A DNA stretch of 64,000 bases from NCBI GenBank assembly GCA_013400975.1, contig WBMZ01010148.1:1-64000 (forward strand), in the 5' to 3' direction. Origin of the DNA: Atrichornis clamosus. Lineage: Eukaryota; Chordata; Aves; Passeriformes; Menuridae. The position numbers and the translations under genes were made by a program. The notes beneath the pieces were generated by a model, which did not search any database, was not told the DNA's origin, and saw only the letters and a program-made list of their open reading frames with translations. Positions 49,833 to 63,840 of this stretch are shown one piece after another; positions within the stretch are counted from its first letter, which is position 1, and each line of letters starts with the position of its first letter.

Positions 49833-52599
49833 AGCTTCATTTTGCAAAAGCCACGACTGTACAGCTATTTGCAGAGGGAAGTGGTGAGCAGGCATCACCT
49901 CCTGTCAGCAACCCTGGGGCTGTGCCTTCAGTAATTCAACACTGGCCATGAGATTTCAAATTTTGGTGCAAAAAAGCCTTTTACCTTCTGGTCTCTAGCT
50001 TGGGCTGGTACAAGCAGAGCACAGCCAAACTTTCTACTGGCTGTTGGCGACGTTAGTTTGATGGACTTCATCCAGTTCCTTGTGGACTACTGTCCATATT
50101 AGGAAAAAATCCCCACTTGACGCTGGCACTGGGATCCAGCCCTATCCACAGACACCGGCAGCACTACAGACTTTTCCTCGGGAGCCAGGCTGAGACACAG
50201 GGATCAGCCATGTAAATGTGCCCAGGATCCTTAATAAACAGAATCATATAAACCAGTTCTACCGTGGCTAATTAAAACATCCCTTGTGCTCGCTCTGTAA
50301 GAAAACCCACACAACAACACATGAGCAACAAAAACAAAAGTAAAAAAAAATCCCCTAAACCACCCTGTGGTGAACTTTGTTTCCTTTTCCGAGTGGCGCT
50401 GGTGACGTTTGCAGGGGAGCTCAGGAGGGTAAAAGGGCATCACTACCACAGCAGCTTTTAATTCTGCCAGGCAGATCCCCCAGACCTGAAACGAGCGTCT
50501 GCTTCCTACCCACCAGGCCATTAATCACCCAGACTCCTAAAAGGTTCAATTCATGTGCCCACTCAGAGAACTCATGAGATGCCTGATAGTCATGTGTCAT
50601 TTGAGAAGGGAACAAAACTGTATTCTTCTCTGAACTGAGGTAGCTCCTATTACCAAGAGACTGTCTCCCCTGAGAGCGACCAGAAGAGCGAAATGAGGGA
50701 GAGCTGACTCAAAGCTCTGCCTCACAAAGATACATAATTGATGCAGAAGGGAAAGAGAGTTATTAGGAATCTGCCACTATCCTTATTTTGCCAATAATCT
50801 GGGGAATTTGTAAAAGGATTTTGAAAGTGGTGAAAAATATCTCAAATTTTTACTAGATACATCCCAGACAGACAGGCTGCTCTCCAGGAAAGATTGCTCT
50901 CCTCCTTGGTTAAGAGCTTGGCAAAAGCAAAGGAGGTTTTTGCCACCTTAAAATTGGACCATTTCTTCTAATTATTAACTTCACTCTTCCAGGGACCTTT
51001 TGAGCAGCTGGAGGTGATGCCTGGGCTCTATGCGTGCTCACAAATCCTTCCCTTGATATTCCCTGCTTCAAAATCTCGATCCTTATCTACTGATGCTCTT
51101 AAAAGCCTGGGAGATACCAACCTGGGTGTATGAGAACCAGGGGTAACTGACCCCCCAGCACCACACCTCCCCAGACTGGGCTGGAACGTGACACACAAAT
51201 GTGTCATTTGACAGTGCCATTTCCTGGAAATGACAGCTGGAAAGAAAAGAGTATGAAAAAGGGAAATGCACACTTTTGCAGCTTAAAAAAATAAATGGTT
51301 GTGTTGCTCTGCATTTGATATAAAATTAAGGAAAAACTAGCTGGAAAAACCCTGTCCTCCTTTTTCTTACTGCTTTTCTTCAAGTAATTACTGCTCTACC
51401 AGGTAAACTAATAGATAAAACAGAGAAAAATATAAAAATCTTTGAGCACCCCAGCAAGTGCTTCACATTCTTGTTTATTTTCCTGGAAATATCCATGCCT
51501 CAATAGAAATGTTACCCACATTCTCTTTTTTCAAACTTTTCCCCTTACAAAATTCAGCAACAAACTAGACAGTGCAACTAAGTTTCAGGCAGCCTGGCAT
51601 GCTCACTGCCACTCGATGTTTTACCTTTCTCCCTGGCACCTTTTGATCTCTGAGGCTTTGGGAACACTAAGCTGAACCGATCTCCTGCTGTAATTCATAA
51701 TTACCAATTCACAGTTTTTTCAGCACTCTGTAGATGCCAGCCTGCTGCTCAGGTGTCAATACAGAATTGAAAAATGCTGAATTTTTTTGGCCAGTTGGGA
51801 TTTTTTTCAAAATTTTCCCCATTCCTCCACAGTGCTACAAAAACCACACTGAGCTGCCGCTGTTACCAAAGAGCCAACCTGGATGCTTCGTGCTGCAGAG
51901 AGCAAAGAGGAGGCTGCTTTCAAAGGGTTTACAATGTTGAAAAGGGGTTTATGATACATAAACAGCCCTTTTCAGGTTCAAAAAATCCTCTTTTCCCATT
52001 CAGCATCACCATTATCCCTATTGGTTTCCTCCGCCTGCAGCTGCTCCCCAGCAGGCAGATACAAAACGCGGCTCCGCGGGTGACGGCCGCGCTCAGCCCT
52101 CGCCCCTCAGCACAAACGTGTCACAAACGTGTCACCACCATGATCTCGGCTCCAGCACGGGAGAAAAACAGCCTCCGTGGGCCACAGCTCAGGCCCAGCC
52201 CGAGCAGCAGCCCACAGAGCGGGCAGAGCTGCCTGTGCGGGGCTAATGGGGCTGCCCAGTGGGCCACCTTTGTACCCACAGCACAATCTCGGCTATTGTT
52301 CTACAGCCATGAAAAATTAAGCCGGATGGTTAAAATTTCCCACTCCAAGTGTTGCTATGAGGCCCTGTAGTGTATTTTGCTCTCGTGGCCTACCTATGGG
52401 ACCTTCAGCAAAGGAAGTCCATGCTGGGAGTGAATGTAAAATATGGGACCGTGCAGGCGGGAGAGAAAATCTTAACCAGAGTGTTTGAATTGAAGTGTTT
52501 CATCAGCAATCTTTCATTAAGTCTTTGCCCCAAGTTCTCTTACAAACTACTAGCAACATATACTCCCTCCAATATCATCCTAAGGTCCTTCAACAAAAT
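49833..52599. other. FOXP1 intron, no recognisable element
   Basis: Ordinary intron. A small CpG cluster of about seven lies at 52066-52108. Nothing else is seen. Confidence 0.45.
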
Positions 52600-52670
52600 T
52601 TAAAAGCCTCTTGTCCACCACCTGGGTTTCACAGATGGGGCAATGAGAGCACAGAGACGAGAAAAATTCA
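52600..52670 (-). mobile_element. Possible MIR-like SINE core fragment
   Basis: TTTCACAGATGGGGCAATGA then GAGCACAGAGACGAGAAA is the reverse complement of the usual MIR core wording. Flanking parts are too decayed to confirm. Confidence 0.45.
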
Positions 52671-55600
52671 GCATTGAAAATGATACTCAGCGCTACGAAC
52701 AGACAAGACGTTTTGAACATTTAGAAGTTGAATGAGATGCAAAAAACCTTTTCTGTTGTTGCTTACTACCATAAGTCATCTCAAACACTTTCTGGTCCTC
52801 TCTTCAATATAGTGAGTGAATTTACCAATTGGTAAATCCTTGTATTCAATTTTTGGTGCAGAAACTGAAAGAGAAAATGATCCTTTTAATCTTCAAACAA
52901 CCATAAGACAGAAACACTTCATGATATCCCTGTTTGGTAGGGAAACATGCCAAAATACCAACATCCCCTGGCTGAAGCTCAGCTGTGCTAAAGGATAATA
53001 CTGCACCCAAGTCGTCCAGACCATCACGTGCAAAGAGAAGTCTCACACCAAAATTCCAGCCTGAAATACTCCCCAGATGCTGGAAAAATTCAGGTCCAGG
53101 CCCAGGTCCAGATCCACATCCACATTTTGTAGCTCAGGTTTATATCTAAACCAAATATAAGGATTCTCTTGCCTTCTTCCAAAGAATAGTCTTTTAAGAC
53201 ATAAGACTCAAGAACCAATAAAAAAGGTAATTTAACAATATCTCTAGTGTGTCACCAATCATTTAAAGGGCCTTGAGGCTGCTGTATTCCCACTACAGTA
53301 CAGCAGCTTTCCCACCCTGCTGGTTTTCAATTGACACCCTCTGTGTTGATATTTTTTTCCAAGTTAAGTCTGATGGCATTTTTTAAGCTTCCCCTCACAG
53401 CTGATGTCCTGCACTTGTGCCACTGCTGGGTCCCAGCAGTGCTGCTGTGGGCAGTGCCAGGCAGGGCACGGCTCTGCTGGAACCGACAGTGCTGGGGCCA
53501 GGGGTCTTCTCTTCCATGTCCCCCAGGGCACAAGGTTCAGGAGAAGGGAGGAAGAAGTCAAAAGGGGAAAAAAGACTGAAAGAAATTGAAAAAAACCCCC
53601 CAAACCTATGAGGAGGTTGTGGATCAGGATCTCATAGCAATAACTAACTTCAGATACTTGCTAGTGTATCCAGCACTTGCTGAATAATTTGCTAATTTTT
53701 TGCCAAATAGGCAACAAAAACGACCCTTGCGTACATTTTGCCATTCTGAGTCTGAAGGCTTCTTGGAAGACAGAATACCTGAGACAAGGGAAACGCTCCC
53801 TTTGTACTCCCTTGGCATGAGTGGGACTGTCACCAATTCATTCTTATTTTCAGAAATCCTGGGCAGAGCCCAGAAGGCCAGGAACTGCTGGCAGACAGAG
53901 CTGCAGCCTGAGGTTCCACCAGCCCGTGCCACCACGGCCTCCCACCCCACTCCTGCACACAGCAGTGAGCACAGGACCAACACATCTGCTTCTCAACACC
54001 TGCAACCTCTGACAATTTTGCACAGCCCATTACTCCATCAAACACAACCATATCCTGGCTCCCCACCTTGGTTTCCAGTGCAGAGCAGCAATGGGTGTTA
54101 TTAACAGAAAAGGGTGGAACAGCACCACTTAATATACACTTACCTACTGCAAGTGAAATTAATAGTCATAAAAAATAAACTTCTTCGAAAAGTTTTCCTT
54201 TGCAAATACCTAGAGCATATCCCACCACCAGAGTCAGGAGGAAGTTTTCAAATGAGTAACTGCTAAATGAATATATCTGCTAAAGGAATCAGAGTTTTTC
54301 ATGCACTCCAAGGTTATGTGTTTAGCAGGCTTTGATACTTCAATGAAAAATTGAGGTGGCAATGATTTGCAGACTAAATTAATGTTAAATACTTCAAAGA
54401 ACTGGACAAACAAGTCAGCAGCAAAAATTTTATAGGTTCACTTCCTTCAAGGGAACTTAAAGAGCCAGCATTTTATTGCTGAGAATTCTAGTCACTCCTT
54501 TTACCCCTCAGCATCTGTTTGAAATATGTAGTAGACAATTGCTTTTTTGGCTCTGACTCAGGTGGTTGAAATACAGGACAAACAGACTACTGTATATAAG
54601 CTTTCCTCCAGCAATGAAAATTTTTATTAACTCTCTTGCATAGAAAACTCGGCTGCCTAGCTTCCAGTCCCTATAGAATCATCAAGGAAAGTGGCTACAT
54701 ATTAATTCCGGTGGTCAAGCACAGGGTGGATATGTTGAGACTTGTGTGCAATACGTAACCTCACATTTCAAAAAAATAGGAGGGAAAAAAAAAAGCTACA
54801 GAGGGAAGGAAAAACATAAATGAGTTCTGTTTAGTTCATCATTCATAAGTGTAAAATTCCAAGCTAAATACAAGCTCTGTACATAAATATGTCAGCCCTG
54901 TCAGACGTTCCAGCCAAAGAAAACAAGGCCCTGATGGAGGGGTTCAGAACTACCCTCAGAGCCACGAACCTGCCCCACCTTCCACTGCTGTGTCAAATTC
55001 AGGAGTTTTCTCAGATTGGTGCTTCATAAAAACAACCTGCAAACGCTGCCTAAAAATTGTTCTTCTCACCCCACCCAGCTGAAGGACCGGGGAAAAGAAA
55101 AGAACAAGGACAGAGGCACGTAACACAGAAAGGAAGGTTCTTGTTCTCCAGGAGACTTTATTTAGAACGATCCTGGCCACTTGAAACTCCTACATTTTAT
55201 TGCTTCTGCATCCTCCACACTGCTTGTGTAGTGGTGACCACTTCTGCAAAGCTTTTGATCCCTGAGAAGTGCTGTGAGATGTTTTCCAGCATTTAACACT
55301 GAGTAGAACTCCCTCTTCAAGTTGTGGTTGTGGGCCAATTGGAGCCAACCTTAGGCTGTTGTGGTGCTTTTAGCCTTCTGTTGCATTTCCAATGTCATAA
55401 ATACCTAATAGCAGCGGTCAACACTCAAAAATAAACACTTTCCATGTATTTTCTACACAAAACAACTCCAACTGCCTGAAATCTGCAGGTATTATCCCTT
55501 TTTGTATTTTTCGTGGATACTTAACAGATAGATTATTAAACAGCTGGACTCCGCTTAAAGCTCCCCTTGAGTTTTGTTATGTTGTTTGAGAAAGAAGGCC

Positions 55601-57470
55601 ACAGTCTACAGCTAGCTCTCTATTTGCTCCAGTTAATTTCCACACCAACAAATTCAGTGGTCTGTTCCACCAATGCCGTAAATCAGAAAACGACTGCAAC
55701 ATGAGGAGTGTGAAGAGCCATCAAGGGCTGCCTATCGCCCAGTCCTCTCTATCATGACATGCCCCATGAGGCTGAATCTCCCTGGTGAGATCCACCACAA
55801 CCTGAAGCAATGTCCTTACGTAATTTTCTGCTCATCACACCCTACAGGTACCCACTTGACTTACGCATCTCTTCCAGTTTCTCCAAGGAAAGCACGGAGC
55901 AGGACGCTTCTCATCCCTTTACTACAACTGCAGTTGTTGGGTGAGGAGAATGCGACTCTTATTTCTTCTACTTCTTATTGCCAATACAAAGCAGGCTTTC
56001 CCTTCCAACTTTCAGCTCCTGCTCGCTGTCTCCCTGGGAGCAGAGGCTCTCCAGCACCTCGGTTCATCTGGCAAGCACTCGCGGCGCTGCGGAATGTCAG
56101 CTCACGCAGGGAGCACCCAGCCCCTCCAGCAGCTCCCTTGCAGACAGATATGATTACAAGCATCACATGTGGCTCTCCCAGATGGTGGCCAAATAGCACA
56201 GATACCTGCCCTGAGGCTTGTTTCTGCACGGACAGCGAGTGTCCTGCCAACTCCGAGCACACCAGGTACTTGCGGCCACCATCCACCTCTGGCTCCCCAC
56301 CTGGGCAGCCGTGGCCATCAGCCTGAAAACTGTGCCCAGGGTGCCTGGGCAGCTCGTCAGGAAGCACTGGGGGTGTGCAGCCTCACAGACACGTGACCAC
56401 TGTAACTGACCCACGTCCAGTTTCCTAGAAGGGAACTGCTCAAAGCTGGAGCAAGGAAGGTGAAGCCCTGTGACCCTGAGGAGACAACCTCAAACCCTCT
56501 CTCCAAACAAAACCTGCCATGCACAGGCTCTGACAGGAGAACAATTTCGGTGCACAGCCACACCAGACTTTTCCAGGTCTACTGAGTCATTCTGACTCCA
56601 AAAGTAAAAGCACCCTCTCCATGAAAAGGTAGGTGCTACATGGAAAAAGAAAAAAAAGCAGATTCCTAAGGAAATCTTGGACAATGAATTACAAGACAAT
56701 GTCAGAAAAGACTACTCATACCATTTGTTGAATTTCACTTAAACCATTTATCCTAAAGAGCCAGCAAATCATGGCATTATCACACAGTAATGGTTCTCCA
56801 ACCAAGTGCTGCAAGCTGCGCCCAGAGTAAAACCTGAGTAAACATCACATCCTCCTCAGTAAGGAGCACTTGGCCTTTGTCACCACACAGGTAAGAAAAG
56901 GAAGCAGACACAAAGCACCCGATCACACAGTTTGCAACCTTCCCCAATATATGGCATGCCAGAAAATCCAGAGAGACAATTACAATGTAGAGAGCCCAGT
57001 CAGTCATATTATCCTTTGAATTCTATACCTGGGAGCGATACATATATTGAAATCAAAGCGAGATATAAATGGTTCTAGATGCAGAAGAATATGTAAATTT
57101 TCCAAGGAAACAAGCAGTATTTTCTGCTTAAGCTGGTTTATGCAGAAGCACGGCATGGCCTGAGCAGGTCCTCATTTACCACCACAGGGCTCTGGATCTC
57201 TCCAGGCCCCCACACTTTCAAGGTGTCTGAAGGAATCATGTGCGTGCTTTACAGAAAGTTGTGTTAATCTGTGTCTTAGGCAAATGAAGCACTAAACAGA
57301 AGTGCCAGATTAAACACCACACATAAATCTCATAATAAATTGTAAGAACAGTAAAAGAAAAGCATTGTAATAAACTGCTCCCAGGATTGCATAATCCTCA
57401 GGCCTGAGCCTAAAGATTTGCTTCAGTACTAGTGCTGCATTTACCCAGTTACACAGGGGTTCCTTTTGGT
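52671..57470. other. FOXP1 intron, no recognisable element
   Basis: About 4.8 kb without a recognised gene or repeat family. A degenerate CAGGTC/CAGATC hexamer run lies at 53091-53124. Positions 54160-54900 are AT-rich and may be conserved. Confidence 0.45.
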
Positions 57471-57560
57471 GGAGAACCACAGAACCATAGCCTATCCTGA
57501 GCTGGGACTCACCAGGATCAGTCACCTGACCCTGCAGAGGAAGGTGTGCAGCAGAGACCT
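57471..57560 (-). mobile_element. CR1 LINE, short 3'-end fragment
   Basis: The plus strand carries AGAACCACAGAACCATAG, CCTATCCTGAGCTGGGACTC and ACCAGGATCAGTCACCTGAC. This is the reverse complement of a CR1 3' end that has lost several bases. Its limit on the right is uncertain. Confidence 0.68.
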
Positions 57561-57810
57561 GGAGGGGAAACGCTACAGGACCGCAACAGGCTTGGCCCAG
57601 CAAACGTTTGTTGTGGCTTTAACACCTTGTACTTGCCAAGTATCACCCTGAGAGGGAGACAGGGCAGGTGACCACACCTCACTGTGACGGTGGCCTGAGA
57701 GGCACCTCCTGACTCTGCCACCCCATCTCATTGAGACAAACCTCGTGCTGGGCCGGACAAAGGACACTCCAGGCTGGAGAGGGACAGACTTGTTCCATCA
57801 GCAATACATA

Positions 57811-57830
57811 ACACAAACACACACACACAC
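57811..57830 (+). repeat. (CA)n microsatellite, short
   Basis: Nine CA units with one A insertion. Confidence 0.88.
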
Positions 57831-60562
57831 TTTTGAAGGGAAACACTGATCTCCGGAATTTCTTAAAATTGTGCTAAGGCAGTTATTTTCTAGCACAAAA
57901 GCCCCACTGGACAAACACACCAAAACTCTGAGTAATCTGCCTGCTTTGCTCATATTCCATTTTCTGGATAAAAGTCTGGCCTTTTAATTAAAATGTTGCC
58001 ACCTGTCATCTTTTACCTGTTTTTTTTGTGCCTTCCCTCTTAATTCTCATTTAAGATTCAATTTAAATTCCTAGAATAAAACCGGATCCTGCAGATTGAA
58101 TTTGGGATGCTCAGCTGAACAGTTCTAGGAGTTGCCAAAGTAGCAAATCACCTAAGTTAGCTGCATAACTTAATTACATTTATCTGATAAAATGCCACCT
58201 TCTTACAGGAGGCACCAAATAACATGCTTTCCCTGAAATATCCGGAGTCTGATTCATCTGTTTTACTCCTGCCTTATGCTGGCTTAGCACCACTGGCAAC
58301 AGCAGCAGCATTACACCAATGTGAAGCTGAAATAAATCCAGGGAGACACAGACACACTGCAAGCACACCGAAATTAATGTGCTTTTCACTGTTCTTCGTG
58401 TACAAACACACAGGGAAAAAGAAGGAATAAAAAATTTTTCTTTTCTTCCTCGCTTTTCGCAAGTTCCTGGCTATCATTCTGAAATGTAGATATTCCCATC
58501 ATGCCTCGGTGTTTTTCAGCCCCATGATGCCCTCACTTTTGATTGTATAGATGAAGTTGAAGTGCACAGGGTATTTACTGATCCAGTTATCTTGTTCTGT
58601 GACAGGCAGAATCAATCAATCAAGGGGCCAGCTTTATGCTTACGTATTCCAGGCACATCTCCGCACTTCAGGATACGAGATCACAGTGTTATCCAGCCAA
58701 ATTTGATCAACAAATGCAGTTCCCCTGTGCCACAGCAATCTCAGATGAAGATGTTATTATGTGGAACTGAGCAAAGTGATAAAGACAGTACAGAAAAGGG
58801 AGGAAAAGTCCAGCTGGACCTTTCTGACAGCCTCTGTACAGCGGCTGCAGCATCCCTTTTTCCAAGGCTAACAAAAATAGCACATTCCCAAGAAGCTGTT
58901 GCAAAATGCTTTCTGGCCACCCTGTATCTGTTGGTACTTAATGAAAGAAACGTTATGCCACAGAGTTTGCTAACATGTTTTTAAATGTTGGACAACAGAT
59001 TACACCCCCTGCCACTGTATTTATGGAGATATTTATAACACAGGGTCACACACTGTATTTTTCATCACTCTGTTGAGAACAAGCATATCAAAACCTGAAA
59101 GTCCAAGAATGTATTTTAAAATCACAGCTGGCTTAAGCAACCTTTAAGTACTTTCATTTTAAATCCCAGCTACAAAAAGATGTAGCTGAATGTGTAAATG
59201 TTGAAATCTGTCTCAAGGAGAGTTGACACGATGCTTTTATTTTGCCAATAGCTCTTCAGTTTGCTATTGCCCTACAGTTTTCTTTTTTTTACATTATTTA
59301 ATCCAAAATACCATCTTTTTTATTCTACCTTTCTTTGCATTTTAAATCTTTAATGGGAGCCTTTGGCAGTCCATGGGCACAATTATTAGATATCTGCAGA
59401 GAGAAATTGAAAAATTAATCACACTTTCCATTTTATATTTCGGTACTATACATAAAAATTATCTGGTCTTAAAGATGCCTTCCGTGGTCTGTCAATATTC
59501 TCTCCCCAACATGGTAAATACTATGCAAGAATCTGGGTATCTCACATTCAAATCTCTCCAGCTAAACAGATATATAGAGAATGCTGTGTTCTCTTTTCAA
59601 GTGCAAAATTTATTTCAGATCATTTTTCAATTAAAAGGCATCTGCTGCTATTTCTTCTGTTGCAGACTGCCTAAAAAAATCACTGTAAAAAGTACCCTAG
59701 ACTAATCATATGGATGATACTGAAGTTGTTTATTACCCTTTTATGGACTCAGATACTTAAATTACAGTTTTTCACAACTGTATGCAAAATGTGTAACATA
59801 ATCCTTATGCAGTTTATTATAGAAACTGATATATGCATTAATCTGACCTTTGTCTAAATAGACCCTTAACCACAGGGAAAAAAAATCCAAAGGCATCTAT
59901 CAGCATGTGAGCAGTATCAAAACTGCTAAATCTATTAACTTTGTTTTCCTTTCACTATTATTAAACTGGAAAGCAAAATTCAACTGGAAAATTGTGCCAT
60001 TTGGGTTCCCTTGTCATCATGTAATAAGTATGAGAAATATATGTGGAATAGCCAAATGGCCAATAGACAAAACACCCACTCCAAGTGACGTACTGTTTTC
60101 CATACCACTCAGACAAAATCAAAACAACAGAGCTGTTGCAAACAAAAACAAAATAACATTTCCCATAAGCATTCCAGACAGAGAAAATTTACAGGAAAAG
60201 AAAGCTGGGAAAAGACCCAGAGTGATGTGTGTTTGTACCTCCAGCCATAAAACCCGCTTCTGTCGAGCTGGTAAACAACAGTTTAACATTAAAAACACAT
60301 AAAAGCTCACCATCGATTAATTGTCAAACTTTGGAGTTAAAGATTTACAGTAGCTGAAGGGCTGCTGGTGCTGCTGCCCTGGGCCAGGGGGTTGGACGCT
60401 CATCCCTCCTGCCCCACGCCAGGGCAGATGCAGCTAAGGAACTGCATTTCATTCAGAAAAGAGCAGGATCCGGCATGGGGAAAAGCTCCAGTGCTAGAGC
60501 AAGGAGGGGAAAGTAAACAATCAGGTTGATTGCTTCAGAGCAGTGTGTTCTGCAGAGAGTTC
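57831..60562. other. FOXP1 intron, AT-rich
   Basis: No gene or repeat family is recognised. Positions 58980-59700 are AT-rich. An open frame at 59907-60302 has no family features. Confidence 0.45.
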
Positions 60563-60600
60563 AAAAAAAAAAGAAAAAACAGCTTTTTTTTTTTTTTTTT
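60563..60600. repeat. A-tract facing a T-tract (short inverted repeat)
   Basis: A10-G-A6 is followed by CAGC and then T17, so the two runs can pair as a hairpin with a four-base loop. It lies about 100 bp from a conserved-looking CpG-containing block. Confidence 0.9.
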
Positions 60601-60649
60601 CCGGAAAGTCCTTCCAACTCTCAGTGCAGCCTGGCGGAATAACAACTTT

Positions 60650-61110
60650 AAAAAGTGAAGATGTCGCTTTTTTATAGCTGACTCACATTTATATAACTTT
60701 GTTAATGCATCTGCTCGCTGGAAGTTACAGTGTCTGTGTTCAGCCGCGATACCTGCCCATAAATCGCGGCAGCGCGGCGAGTATCAACAGCTGCATTTTA
60801 CTATTTCAGCCCGTCAGTTTACACTGTCTCCATCACGGCGAATTCCTGTCAGCTGCACTCTCGCTAACACAATTCCTATGTTTTGCCTGGCAGTAAATGG
60901 ACGCTCCTGCCCCAGCATCATCTAAACAACTCTGTTAACATTTGCCCCCGAGCGTCTCTCTCTTTGTCCAGTCCCTGTCTTCTAACAGATGTCATCCAAG
61001 TCTAATCAAGCATAAAATGGTCATAAATATTTCTTTCTGGTAGATTTCACATTCGCATTTCATGCAGGGACATGATATTTTTCTGCTACCTCCAGGGAGT
61101 ACCTAATGCA
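60650..61110. promoter_or_regulatory. Candidate conserved element with CpGs
   Basis: About ten CpGs fall within 60743-60870 (around CAGCCGCGATACCTGCCC and ATCGCGGCAGCGCGGCGAG), inside repeat-free AT-rich sequence. The block has the even composition of a conserved enhancer. No exon signals are seen. Confidence 0.4.
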
Positions 61111-63731
61111 AAAACCAGTTACTTACATTCAAGGCTCATGTTCCTTTAGTAAAATGCAGCACATGTTCTCAGTTCAAAGACATAAAAAGGCGCAAGACTT
61201 TATCTTCTTTTGTTTAACTGCACTCTTTTTTTTTTTTAATAACGTGTGCCACAGCTTCCATCTAGGTATGACACTGTCCTTTGCTTACCAGGAAAACACA
61301 CAATGCTGAATTTTGACCCCGCCACTCTCTCAAGCACAAATATTTTTGAATTGATACTCCCATACCTTAATTTTTGCACAAAATATAGATTTTTTTTTTT
61401 TTTTCTCAGCTATTTCATTTGCCAAACTATTTAAAGAATTCACATTAAAAAGGCACTTCTCTATTTTGGTGCTTTTATGCAAAATTTTGCAACCTACGTC
61501 ATCTTATTTCATTAAAAACAGTTAAATGATTCTAGGATACAAATTCAAGGTTCATGCTTATTTAACAGTTGATAATCACAAGATACAAGCAATTTTCAGT
61601 GCTTAAACTTTGAAACTATTTTCAAGATAATTAATTCTTCTCGATGTTAGAATCATCAGAAAAATTATATTTACCCTTGGTAAACTTGGTAAATAATATG
61701 TCAGACTGGAAAATAAAACCACCCTTAGATTATTCATAAACCCCTATGTCTTATTATTTTTTGCCCTTTATGTTTGGCACAGCAGAAATATGCAATAGCT
61801 ATTTAAAGTGAACCACACAACATTTAAGGATATAGATCACAACAGTGAGGCTGTTTTTCCTCTTCCTTCTCCACTGAGCCTAATATTTGATTACGGTTAG
61901 TCAAATCAAGCTTTCAGGCAAATAATCTCCATTTCTTAAGTTAATGAGATGTGGTCATGTCGACAACAGCTTGCAGAAACTTTTAATTCCAATTCCTGCA
62001 GGCTGTGCTGGCCTCTTTTACAGCAACCACAGTATGAATGAGTCAAATTTGCCAAAATGGCTTATGTAGACAAGTGCACACTTTAAAGAGGCACTAATTA
62101 AAAATACCCACTGGTATCATAATTTAAATACCATGAAAATAAACTGTAAAAGTAGCTCAGCTACAATCTTATGACTTTCCTTAGAGCTCGTTTACTTTAA
62201 CTAGATGATGTTTTATTGCAGATGTATTCCTAGCTAAAAACAATTTTACGTCTTGGAGGAATTCAAGATTTTGATATAATTAAACAATTTATGTTAATAT
62301 TTGTTTCACATAAGCTATTAAGCAAGCCCCCCAGAACAAGTGCTAATTGAGAAAGATGCAAAGAAGTAGAGTGCTGAAGTAAGCAGCAAATTTATACTGT
62401 TGATTTACTGCTCTATCTGCAACTTCCCCCCTCATTACAGCCCTCTTTTTCCCTCTCACTCTCTGCTATAGGGCTCCCAGCTGTACTGAATCCCATTAAA
62501 ACACTTTCCTTGGATGCTGTTATCTACTGCTTTCCTCAAAAAAGGAAGAAGAGAGAAAGGGAGAAGGAGAGGTGAAGTTTGGTATTATTCTTGATGCCCT
62601 TCCCTGGCCACAACTTCTCCAAAATCCCCTTTGTCTTTCTGGTTTTTTTGGCAGGGAATGTGAGCAGCACAGCTGTAGTGTAACAAAAGCAGACACGAGA
62701 CCTAAAATAAAATAATAAAAAAGTTGGTGTTGAGAGGGTTAAACCTATTTAAGGGGTTAAATATGCAATTACCGCTGACTAAAACCAGAGAGACATATAG
62801 ATAAATAGAAGAAATGAAGTCCCCAGGTTCCATTCAGAAGCCTTCATCACATTACTACCAGACAGAAAACTCTTTAAGTACCATTTTCAGATGTTAAATC
62901 ATTGTTCGTGCAGCACATATTCTCACTATTCCTGGGGGAACAATATCTGAAGACAGCGTGCTAACAAATGCAATCCAGTAAACAGGCATTTTTCCTCTTG
63001 TTGTTAGTACCTTTGTGTTCCAGCTCCCAGCTCTGTCATCCATGCCTTCTCTCTGCTTTGAAGTTAAAGTACTGAATGAGCGTTGTCATCTATTATCCAG
63101 AGTGTGCATGTAGATTATAAATAAGAAATAAAAGTGACTTTCAGTACACTGCTTTTGCATTAGCAAGTTGCCTTCTCTGTTACCTCCTCTGTCCTTCATA
63201 CTTTGCTACCAACATTATATTAAAAATCTGACTTTAAGTGTTTCTTCTAGAATGCTATAAAATATGTACACAGCAGAGACAAAAGTTTTATTGAAACAAA
63301 CAAGTCCAGCAGTTTAACCAGGTTCATGAGTTCAGCTTCAGCAGACTGTTTAACCCTTATCTGCAGATGTCCTTCAGGCCCCCGACACATTAATTGCATC
63401 CCCAGCTTCTTTTGCATGCACGCTACTGAACACAGAGCTATTAATTACACTGGAGTTTATTTACAGAAAGAGCCTTTTCCACTATCGATCAATTATTTAT
63501 TAATATTTTCCAGCGTAACGATCTCATCATACTTTTCATTTTAAGGCCACAAATAAATACCTTCCCTACAAGTAACAGCACTGACCTATTTCAACTGCAT
63601 GTGCTTGTACCTGGTCAGCAAACTCATCTCCATGAATATAACTGTGAGACTTAGAAACATTTCTCCCATTATTTCATCTGAAGGAAGAGGTGAGCACAAT
63701 CTGGACTTTAAGTGATCAATCCCTTTAATCT
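61111..63731. other. FOXP1 intron, AT-rich, conserved-looking in parts
   Basis: T runs lie at 61228-61239 and 61390-61404. Positions 61980-62400 and 63240-63600 are repeat-free, AT-rich and rich in ATTA cores, so may be conserved. No gene is seen. Confidence 0.4.
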
Positions 63732-63840
63732 TCATAGAATCATATAATACAATCCTAGAATGGTTGGAAGATCATCTACTTCATACCCCCCTGCTATGGG
63801 CAGACACATTCCACTTCCCTCTGCTTTCACCTGGCTTCAA
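63732..63840 (-). mobile_element. CR1 LINE, 3'-end fragment
   Basis: The plus strand begins TCATAGAATCATATAATACA, the CR1 terminal repeats in reverse. It continues AATCCTAGAATGGTTGGAAG, ATCATCTACTTCATACCCCC and CTGCTATGGGCAGACACATT. Identity is clear; the copy is truncated and somewhat diverged. Confidence 0.92.

Noticed and set aside
52850..52980. Possible second MIR-like fragment on the minus strand
   Set aside because: Only loose wording such as AATCTTCAAACAACCATAAG fits; no landmark is secure.
59523..59538. ATGCAAGAATCTGGG, identical to the start of the FOXP1 first coding exon as I remember it
   Set aside because: It is on the wrong strand, and the following codons diverge at once. It is a chance match; the real first coding exon should lie beyond the right edge.
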